A stretch of 64,000 nucleotides of DNA. Origin: Musa acuminata AAA Group (lineage: Eukaryota > Streptophyta > Magnoliopsida > Zingiberales > Musaceae). The DNA lies in contig NC_088347.1 in the NCBI RefSeq assembly GCF_036884655.1, positions 16,264,501 to 16,328,500 of the forward strand. The letters run 5' to 3'. The notes under the pieces are model-generated. The model searched no databases. It saw nothing but the letters and a program-made list of their open reading frames with translations, and had not been told where the DNA came from. The stretch's first letter is position 1, and each line of letters begins with the position of its first letter. Made by a program: the position numbers and the translations under genes. This document shows positions 55,538-64,000 of this stretch, in pieces.

Positions 55538-56057
55538 TATATAGACAAGATGATAGATCAAGAATATGAAAATGTGAAGAGTAGGCAAAATAATGAGAAG
55601 AGGAAGGAAAGATTTCAGATTTTATCTTATGGAGAATTCCTTGAAAGATGGAGAGCTTGAACCAACAAGAATCCCTCTCCTAGGCTTCTAAAGGTTGGAA
55701 TGAGGGTTAGAGAAGTTTTGAAGGAGTTGTGGGAGATTTAGGGAAAGTTCTCATGGGTTGGGGGCGGTTCCACCGCTGGCCCTAACCCCTTTTCTTATAA
55801 AGGAGATTTCGGGCAGTGCCACCGCCAATCCGAGTGATCAGGCGATGCCACCACTGGCATGCCAAGAAAGAGAAAGAAAAAAAAATTTTCCTCCCCCTTT
55901 TTATTTTTCAGAGGTGTTTGGCTCAAGATAGGATAGGATCTTTGATTGCACTTTAATATGTCATTTGGAATCAAAAGAGAAGGAAAAAATCAAATCCACG
56001 AAAGAATGGAAAGAGGAAAAAAAACTTTTTGGAAAATACATTCAAACAAGCTTATTC
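55538..56057 (-). promoter_or_regulatory. Spacer upstream of D extra ORF, with LTR-type dyads
   Basis: Between the pol stop and the extra ORF. 55755-55865 has GGGCGGTTCCACCGC, GGGCAGTGCCACCGCC and GGCGATGCCACCAC, near-dyads of the LTR array type. A3 has a similar upstream block. A promoter or spliced leader function is possible but untested. Confidence 0.5.
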
Positions 56058-59000
56058 TCAGGGATAATTTAACATGCCTAGTTCCTTTCTAATGAATTCA
56101 AATTGGTCTTCATTCAAGACTTTTGTAAAAATGTCTGCTAATTGATGCTTTGTGTCAATAAACTCTAGAATGACATTATTGTTAAGGACATGATCGCGTT
56201 TGAAATGATGCCTAACATCGATATGCTTAGTTCTAGAGTGTTGAATTGGATTTTTGGTAAGACATATGACACTTGTATTATCACATTTTATGGGAATGTT
56301 TTTCAAGTAAATTATATAGTCTTCTAATGTATTCTTCATCCAAACAACTTGTGCACAGCATGCACTTGCAGTAATGTATTCGACTTCCGCCGTAGATAGT
56401 GCAACTAAGTTTTGTTTCTTAGAAGTCCAAAAAACAAGTGCATGTCCTAAAAATTGGCATGTTCTGGATGTACTTTTTCTATCTATCTTGCATCCGCCAA
56501 AATCGGCATCTACTTAAGCTATTAAATCGAATTTATCGGATTTCGGATACCACAATCCTAAATTGGGAGTTCCTTTAAGATATCTAAATATTCTTTTAAC
56601 ACTCTTAAGATGAGATAATTTAGGATTAGATTGAAACCTAGCGCAAAGTCCTACACTAAACATGATATCCGGTCTAGTCACGGTGAGATAAATTAGACTA
56701 CCTATCATTCCCCTATACATTTTTTGATCGAAATTCTCACCATTTTCATCCATATCTAACTTCGTCGAAGTACTCATAGGAGTGTTTATCGCTTTTGAAC
56801 CATCCATGTTAAATCGTTTTAACAATTCTAATGTATATTTAGATTGATTAAGAAATATACTATCACTAAGTTGTTTAATTTACAATCCTAAAAAGAAGGT
56901 TAATTCACCCATTAGACTCATTTCAAATTCATGACTCGTACACTTGGCAAATAATTCACATAATGATTCATCCGAAGAACTAAAAATAATATCGTCAACA
57001 TAAATTTGCACAATAAGAAAATTATTTTCAAAGTGTTTGATAAACAATGTAGTATCAACCTTACCTTTGGTAAAATTATTTAAAATAAAAAAGGAACTAA
57101 GTCTTTCGTACCAAGCTCTAGGAGCTTGTTTCAAGTCATAGAGAGCTTTAGTCAATTTGAATACATGATTAGAAAGAAGAGAATTTTCAAATCTAGGAGG
57201 TTGTTCGACATATACTTCTTCGAAAATAAAACCATTCAAGAAGGCACTTTTGACATCCATTTGAAATAGTTTAAAATTATTACTACTAACATAGGCAAGG
57301 AGCATCCTAATGGCTCCTAATCTTGCCACAGGAGCAAAGGTTTCTTCGTAGTCGATACCTTCTTCTTGGTTGAAACCTTTGGCCACTAATCTAGCCTTGT
57401 TTTTAACCATGATACTACATTCGTCTTGCTTGTTTCTAAAGACCCATTTAGTACCAATGACTAAATGATCACTAGGTCTAGGAACAAGCTTCCATACCTC
57501 ATTCCTCTTAAATTGGTTCAATTCCTCTTACATTACAATGACCTAAGAATTATCTTTCAAGGCCTCGTCAATGCATTTAGGTTCGATTTGAGAAAGGAAG
57601 GCGGCGTTAGCACAAAAATTCTTGAAGGAAGAATGAGTTTGAACCCCTTTTGATGTATCTCCTAGAATTAGCTCCTTTGGATGAGCATCCACATACTTCC
57701 ATTCCTTAGGTAAGGAAGAAGATGCATCCAAGTTGCTATTTTGAGGAGGAGGTTCATTTAAATTTAAATTTTCAAAACCAATATCATCATCAAAATCATT
57801 TTTATTTAACTTAGAAATTTCATTGAAAACTACATGAATAGACTCTTCTATAACTAAGGTTCTTTTTATTAAAAACACGAAAAGCCTTAGAAACGGAAGA
57901 ATAACCAAGAAAGGTGCCTTCATCGGATTTGGCATCAATTTTTCCTAAAGCATCCTTTTCAATCAAAATAAAGCATTTGCAACCAAAAACTTTAAAATAA
58001 GAAACATTTAGTTTTTTGTTATTCTATAATTCATAGGGAGTTTTTGATAGAGACGATCTTATTAGAACCCTATTCATGATGTAGCAAGTCGTATTCACGG
58101 CTTCGGCCCAAAAATACTTGGGCAGACTATATTCATTCAACATAGTTTTTGTCATTTCTTGTAGGTTTCTATTTTTTCTTTTAACCACTTCATTTTGTTG
58201 AGGATTTCTTGGAGTGGAGTAGTTGTGGTTATGTCCATTAACTTCACAAAAACTTTGGAAGTCACGGTTTTGAAATTCGCCACCGTGATCACTCCGAATT
58301 GATGAAATCATGAAGCATTTTTCATTTTGAGTGAGTTTACAAAATTTAGAGAAACATTTGAAACAATCACTTTTGTGAGCCAAGAAATAGGTCCAGGTGT
58401 ATCTAGTATAGTCATCTATAATTACAAAAGCATATTTGCTTCCTTCTAGACTTGTCATGTCAATTGGTCCAAATAAGTCCAAATGGATCAATTGTAATGG
58501 TCTAGTGGTGCTAATTTGATTTTTTGGTTTGAAACTAGTTTTTATTTGTTTACCTAGTTGACATGCATCACATACTTTGTCCTTAACAAACTTCATATTG
58601 GGAATCCCTCGTACTAATTCTCTAGATGAGATCTTAGATATTAGTTTCATACTTGCATGGCATAATCTCCTATGCCAAAGCCAAGCATCATCATTTAAAG
58701 TGGAGAAGCACATTTCATTACATAGTTCATCAAGGTTGATGATGTAGACATTATTTTGTTTTAAAGCAATCATTGACAAGTTATTATTTGGTTTTTCAAT
58801 AATGCACGCATTAGATTCAAATCTAACGATGTAACCTTTATCGCATAATTGACTAATACTTAAGAGATTATGTTTTAATCCATCAACTAGTAATACATTT
58901 TCAATTAAAAAATATGATTTGTTACCTATGGTTCCTTTGCCACTGATTTTGCCTTTGTTGTTGTCTCCGAAGGTGACATACCCTTCTTTTTTGCTAGTGA

Positions 59001-59437
59001 GCATAGAGAAATGAGATAGATCTCTAGTCATATGTCTTGAGCATCCACTATCAAGATACCATCTCTTGCTCCTAGCTTGTGGGTTTGTCTACAAAAGAGG
59101 ATGGTTTTTAGGTACCCATTTGATTCTGGGTGCCTCAAAAATTGATCTACCAATTTTGTTATTCATCATTGAAGTATTTATAGTTCCTTTAGGAACTCAT
59201 ATCAACTTATGTGGACTAATTTTTCTAAATGGACATTTGTAAGCAACATGTCCGGATTTACAACAAAAGTTACATTTCAAACAAGGTGAAACGTGTAATG
59301 TGGGTCCTTTAATGAAAGTGGTAGGATTTTGGTGAGATCCTCTCACAAAACCAATTCCACTTCTATTTGCAATGTGACTCTTGTTTGCAAGGATCATGTC
59401 CAATCCCTTGCTACCGACCTTAAACTTGTTTAAGGTC
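56058..59437 (-). pseudogene. Element D pol, nearly intact integrase and RT
   Basis: From the right: second CCHC knuckle intact (CNFCCKSGHVAYKC, near 59240-59281), protease motif upstream of 59031, and a 335-codon open stretch 59031-58024 with GAG-pre-integrase (WLWHRRLCH, CDACQLGK) and integrase. Asp185 and Asp248 are in place, but residue 284, exactly 35 residues after the second Asp, is Lys instead of Glu. The RT frame 57521-56880 is open with [11 protein letters not shown] and YVDDIIF. RNase H follows with stops near 56515 and between 56340 and 56514; the frame ends at 56058. Integrase would be inactive. Confidence 0.92.
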
Positions 59438-60913
59438 TCTTTTGTTAGGATCAAGAGCACTAAGAAGGGGGGGGGGGCTGAATTAGTGCAGCGGAAAACT
59501 TTCGACAATTAAAACTCCATTTGCACAATAAGAGCGATTTCAGTAGAAAAGCCGATTCGTAAATCACTTTAACTTGTGATCAAGCAAGATGCAGTTAAAG
59601 CAAGTCTATGTAGGCAGTTTGTAGTTATAATGGAAATTAGAATGTAAGCGTAAACTGAAATATGATGTTCGGAAAATACTGAACTTTGAAACACGATCGT
59701 AAATGTGCAGAAGGCAGTAAGCTATTGAGGAGGTTTGCAGTAAAGATAATATGCTCAAAGTAAATGCAAACCGAGATTTTAGAATGATTCGGTCAATCTT
59801 GACCTACAACCACTTTTGGCTTCCTCCACCGACGAGGTCACCGACGTCCACTAGAGGCCTTCCTTCAATAGGCGAAGGCCAACCACCTTTTTACAGTTTC
59901 ACTCCTTTTGACGGGCTTAGGAGACAACCCTTATAGAATTTTCTTTCTTCTCTTGATAGATCAAAACTTGGAAGAAAAGAGGAAGGAGAACTTTTAACTC
60001 ATATAATACTTTTGAGCTCTAAAAATCACAAAGTAAGATTAGGATTTTGGTGGTTTTTGGTTGCCCTTTCATTGCTAAAAGAGTGGGGTATTTATAGGCC
60101 CCAAACCAATTTGAATTCTGAGCTCAAAATTATCAATTCTCGGAATTTCGGGGTCTCACGGTTGCACCGCCTGACTGGGGCGGTTGCACCACCTGGCAGA
60201 GCTCGAAGACTGAGCCTCTGAGCAGTGCCACCGCTTGTTAGGGGCAGTTGCACCTCCTGCTAGAGCTCGGAGACCGAGCTCAAGCGGTTGCATCTCTGTC
60301 AGAGGCGGTTGCACCACCCAGCCAAAGCTTGGAGACTGAGCCCTGGGCGGTGCCACCGTCGACCCAGGCGATGCCACCTCTGGCCAAGTAATTTAGGTCC
60401 GAATTGGCTGATCCATTCGGCCCAATTTGGGTCTTTTAAGGGCCCAATTGTCCCAAGATTAAGTTAATGGGATCACCTCCCATTCCTAACTTAATCTACA
60501 TGCTAACTATGATAATTCTTAAGACATTTACTACAGCTTGCTCCGGTGCATAAATCGCTTCTTCCGGCGAGCTTCCGACAAACTTCCGGTGAACATCCGA
60601 CGAACCTCCGGCGATGCTCCGACGGACTTCCGGCAAACTCCTGGACTTGCGACGATCCACTTAGCGAGTTCCAACGAGCTTCTTTTGGTAAGCTCCTGGA
60701 CTTCTCGGATTTGTTCCCGTAGAACCTCCGACGACCGTCCGGACTTCCGTCGAGCTCTCGAACTCCCAAAGTGATTATAGTCTTGACTCCGGCGCAACTC
60801 CTGCTACATGTCTTACTTTCATCGTAGTTAATCCTGCACACTTATCTCAATATATGGATTAGATAACAAATAGCAATTGATGTCATCATTAAAATTCGAG
60901 ATTCAACATCTTT
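59438..60913 (-). mobile_element. Solo LTR S3 with target duplication
   Basis: LTR 59443-60908, TGTTAGGATC to GAGATTCAACA, 1466 bp, flanked by TCTTT on both sides (59438-59442, 60909-60913). It is inserted in the gag-protease linker of D. Close to S1 in order and sequence: hairpin about 59857-59881, TATA near 60089-60101, dyad array 60160-60390 with a perfect GAGCTCGG-AGA-CCGAGCTC at 60263-60281. Confidence 0.93.
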
Positions 60914-61717
60914 AAGTAGTAAATTTTTATTTTTTATTGCTTCTAAGTGTTCACACTTAGAGCATGGAGGAGTTTGAAGACCATCAAGCTTATTTTGTAC
61001 TAAGACATGCTCTTTCTTTAAAAGATTAAACTTCTTACTAATAGTTCTACACTCATCAAATAATTCGTGAAAAGCGATAGAAAGTTCATCGAAAGATAAA
61101 TCTTCATTAATTAAATCACATACCTCTTCTCCTAAAGCCATTAGCGCAAAGTTTGCCTCCTCTTTATTGCTAGCTTCTTCACTTTATGAATCACTTGGAT
61201 CGTCCTAAGTCATTTTTAAAGCTTTCTTCTTCTTCAGTTGCTTCTTCTTAGCTTGGGGGCATTCATTTTTTAAGTGCCCCGACTTCTTGCATTCGTAGCA
61301 TATTACTTGGTCCTTTTTATGTTCAAGTTTATTTTTGGTGTTATTTTTAAATTTATTCTTTCTTATAAATTTTTAAAATTTTTTAGTTAAAAGTGCAATG
61401 TCATCGTCACTGTCCTCATCACTTGACGTTCCTTTTAAGTGGTCTTCTTATGATGTAAGCGTCATATCCTTCCTGTTCTTTGGAAGGGGGTTCTCGAGCT
61501 CTTCATAAGCATGACATGTTATTTCGTAGGTTATTAGAGACCCAATAAGTTCTTCAAGAGGAAATGTTTTAAGGTCCTTAGCCTCTTGAATGGCTGTAAC
61601 TTTTGGATCCCAACTTTTTGGAAGGGATCTTAAGATTTTAGTTATTAGTTCAAAGTTAGAAAAATCTTTACTAAGAGCTTTGAGTCTATTGATGACATCC
61701 GTGAAATGGGTGTACAT
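60914..61717 (-). pseudogene. Element D gag C-terminal part
   Basis: From the right, starting inside the gag core at MYTHFTDVINRLKAL: KILRSLPKSWDPK, EELIGSLITYE, a stop near 61449, acidic SSDEDSDDD, a stop at KKF*KFI, an intact zinc knuckle CYECKKSGHLKNEC (about 61258-61299), lysine-rich stretch, then NEDLSFDELSIAFHELFDEC and a coiled-coil-like end with PPCSKCEHLEAIKNKNLLLKD. The N-terminal third is cut off by the LTR at 61718. Confidence 0.88.
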
Positions 61718-62564
61718 TGTTGAATCTCGTATTTTGATGATGAAACTACTTGATATATGTTTATGATTTAATCTGCGTTTTGAGTGACGCAGGATGCTTC
61801 GATCAGGATGAGACAATTAAAGCAGGAAAATCATGTTGTGCCGAAGGAACATGTCAGAAGATTGGACGTCGGGCCGGTGGATCGGTCGGCGTATCGACAG
61901 AAGGCTTCGAGCCGTGGACTCGGGCATTCGGCCAAGAAGAGCAGGTATTGTGCCAAGGATATCGGAGTTGCGGAGTCAACTGGCCGATTGGGCAATAGGC
62001 TGCAGGAGAGGACGATGCGCCGAAGAATCGGACGAAGCGTCGAGAGACCAATGACATGTCGGACAACTTGGTTAATTGCTTAGGATTAATTGTCTCGATC
62101 GAAGTTTTGTTTTGTTGTGCAGGATTAACTACGATGAGAGTAAGACAAGCAGCAGGAGTTGCGCCGGAGTCAAGATCATGATCACGTTGGGAGTTCGAGA
62201 GTTCGACGGAAGTTCGGACGGTCGTCGGAGGTTCAGAGAGAACAGATCCGAGAAGTCCAGAAGCTTGCCAAGCGAAGCTCGTCGGAACTCGCCAAGTGGA
62301 TCGTCGCAAAGTCCAGGAGTATGCCGGATGTCCGCAGAAGGATCACCGAAGGTTATCGGTTGATCGACGGAAGTTGGCCGGAAACTCGCCGGAAGAAGCG
62401 ATTGACGCATCGGAGCAAAGCTGCAGAAGTTGTCTTAGAGATATTCGTAGTTAGCACGATGATTAAGCATGAACATGGGAGGTGATCCCATTAGCTTAAT
62501 CTTGGGGCAATTGGGCCCCTGAAAAGATTCAAAGTGGGTCGAATGGAGTGAACCATTCGGACCC

Positions 62565-63110
62565 TGATTGCACCAGGAGGTGCAACCGCCCCAGCCAGGA
62601 GGTGCAACCGCCTGGGCTGTGGGGTTGAGAGGTGCAACCGCCCCAGCCAGGAGGTGCAACCGCCAGGGTTGCAAGGCTGGGAGGTGCAACCGCTCCAGCC
62701 AAGAGGTTGCACCGCCAGAGCTCAAGTTCCGAGCTCTGCCAGGCGATGCAACCACCGAGCTCAGTCTTCGAGCTCTGGCAGAGTGGTGCATCAGCCTGAG
62801 CTCAGTCTCGAGCTTTGCCAGGTGATGCATTCACCAAGCTCAGTCTTCGAGCTCTGGCAGAATGGTGCATTAGCTTGAGCTCAGTTTGGAGCTCTGCCAA
62901 GTGATGCAACCACCAAGCTCAGATTTCGAGCTCTGCCAGGTGATGCAACCACCAAGCTCAGTCTTCGAGCTCTGCCAGGTGATGCAACCATCGAGCTCAG
63001 TCTTCGAGCTCTGGCAGAGAGAAGCAATCGACAGAGCTCAGTCTTCGAGCTCTGCCAGGCGGTGCCACCTCTCCAGTCGAGAGGTGCAACCGCCTGATCC
63101 CAGAATTCTG
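62565..63110. repeat. Expanded U3 array with 39-bp units
   Basis: First AGGAGGTGCAACCGCC-type half-dyads (62570-62720), then about eight 39-bp units near 62737-63060 of the form GAGCTCTGCCAGGTGATGCA, ACCACCRAGCTCAGTCTTC. It is the largest version of the array seen in the window. Confidence 0.8.
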
Positions 63111-63762
63111 GGATTTGATCGATTTGATCGTTTTGAGCTCGAATTTTGAATTGGGTTGGGGCCTATAAATACCCCACCCATTCAGCACTGAAAAGATAAC
63201 AGACCAATACCGAAATCTTGATCTTTTCTGTGATTCTAAGAGCTCAAAAGTGTTGTAAAGCCTTTAAGTTTCCTCCTTCTGTTCTTCAAGTTTTCAATTG
63301 TAAAGTGAGGAGAGAAAGGTCTGTAAAGGTTGTCTCCTAAGCCTGTCAAAAGGAGAGAAATTGTAAGAGGGAAGTTTGGCCTTCGCCCATTGAAGGAAGG
63401 CACCTAGTTGACGTCGGCAACCTCATCGGTGGAGGAAGCCAAAAGTGGAGTAGGTCAAGGCTGACCGAACCACTCTAAATCTCTGGTTTGCGTTTATTTT
63501 CGAGCACTTTATCATTACTGCAAACCTCCCTCATCACTACTGCTCTCTGCGCTTTCACGAACAAATTCTAAGTGCTGTTCTTCCAAATCTGCATTCAGAC
63601 GTAAACTCGTATTTTCATACAGTACAGTTTACGTTTACGTTTGATTCTGCAGAACTGTTTTTCGTGCTTTTACGAACGAGCCTTTTTTGCAGTTTACGCT
63701 TACATTTTAATCCTATTAATAACTGCAATCTGTCCTCTGCGAGTATACAAACGAGTTTCAAA

Positions 63763-64000
63763 GTTTAGACGTAAATCTGCGTTTAGACGTAAATCTGCGT
63801 TTAGACGTAAATCTGCGTTTAGACGTAAAACTACGTTTAGACGTAAATCTGCGTTTAGACGTAAAACTGCGTTTAGACGTAAAACTGCGTTTAGACGTAA
63901 ATCTACGTTTAGACGTAAATCTGCGTTTAGACGTAAATCTACATTTAGACGTAAATCTGAGTTTAGACGCAAAACTGCGCTTAGACGCAAAACTGCGCTT
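63763..64000. repeat. 18-bp tandem array, 13 or more copies
   Basis: GTTTAGACGTAAATCTGC units with small changes (AAACTGC, AATCTAC, GACGCAAAACTGC), continuing past the window end. Other LTRs hold only one to three separate copies in reverse orientation. The long minus-strand frame here is a product of the 18-bp period, not a gene. Confidence 0.92.

Larger units (their letters stand above)
52186..61717 (-). mobile_element. Copia element D with an extra ORF after pol
   Basis: Minus-strand element: gag (from 61717, cut by the LTR at 61718), protease, integrase, RT, RNase H, extra ORF, 3' UTR, PPT and 3' LTR. One solo LTR (59443-60908) is nested in it. It has the best preserved pol in the window. 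The extra ORF lies between pol and the 3' LTR, the position where SIRE/Maximus-type Copia elements carry an env-like ORF. Here the ORF instead resembles a putative plant transposon protein. The 5' end is outside the window or destroyed. Confidence 0.88.
61718..64000 (+). repeat. Long-form Copia LTR, runs off the window
   Basis: TGTTGAATCTCGTATTTTG start inside D gag (preceded by TACAT). Like S2 it carries both 5' modules: GCCGAAGGAACATGTCAGAAG...GACATGTCGGACAACTTGG, then GTGCAGGATTAACTACGATG...GGTCGTCGGAGG. Then an expanded dyad array (62565-63110), TATA box framed by GGGG/CCCC (about 63163-63170), hairpin (about 63378-63401) and an 18-bp array. No C-run or LTR end is reached, so it may be a solo LTR or the 5' LTR of an element lying outside. 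Confidence 0.85.

Noticed and set aside
63700..63990. 96-codon frame with LRLNADLRLN repeats
   Set aside because: The frame follows directly from an 18-bp DNA repeat in an LTR. No start context or homology.
1..64000. tRNA genes suggested by TGGTATCAGAGC-like strings
   Set aside because: Each occurrence sits directly beside an LTR and is a primer binding site; no cloverleaf surrounds it.

Overview
The window is nuclear DNA from a flowering plant and consists almost entirely of nested LTR retrotransposons. I found no cellular gene, tRNA, rRNA or CRISPR array. The elements are Ty1/Copia (order gag, protease, integrase, reverse transcriptase, RNase H) and one Ty3/Gypsy chromovirus-like copy. Primer binding sites resemble the initiator-methionine tRNA (TGGTATCAGAGC), the normal plant primer. 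The LTR style suggests a monocot, perhaps Zingiberales, but that is a weak guess. Every coding region carries stops, frameshifts or deletions, so nothing here looks autonomous today.

Layout. 1-3534: AT-rich DNA, a truncated LTR and a 30-bp minisatellite. 3535-15055: minus-strand Copia A1 with two solo LTRs nested in it (9178-10700, TSD ACATA; 11563-13662, TSD CAAAT) and a broken 5' LTR. 15056-17107: rearranged, partly inverted Copia pieces. 17108-18135 plus 26859-27193: one LTR split by A2, a complete plus-strand Copia element (18136-26853, TSD CTTTC). 27194-33235: an LTR fragment split by Gypsy1 (27669-32988, minus, TSD TATAA). 33236-34165: unassigned repeat-like DNA. 34166-41840: an LTR fragment split by A3 (34359-41505, minus), which has gag but most of pol is replaced by a transposon-protein-like ORF. 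41841-43723: a truncated Gypsy LTR, a plus-strand gag piece, a 107-bp-arm palindrome and an LTR piece. 43724-51114: three partial Copia elements (E minus, G plus, F minus) lying inside each other. 51115-52185: another LTR, interrupted by D (52186 onward, minus), the best preserved pol, which carries the same extra ORF downstream of pol, a solo LTR (59443-60908, TSD TCTTT) and a gag cut by a long plus-strand LTR (61718 to the window end).

The shared biology lies in the Copia LTRs. They start TGTTGAATC and end CCYAACA. Just upstream of a TATA box (itself framed by GGGG and CCCC) they carry tandem arrays of the dyad GGCGGT-N3-ACCGCC, alternating with GAGCTC dyads. Downstream of the TATA box is a hairpin whose stem changes in a compensatory way between subfamilies, and a long C-run sits about 20 bp before the LTR end. 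The same GGCGGT-N3-ACCGCC-like dyad also lies upstream of both extra ORFs. Together these look like a modular regulatory system shared by autonomous, defective and ORF-carrying elements. That interpretation is inference; the sequence patterns are directly visible.
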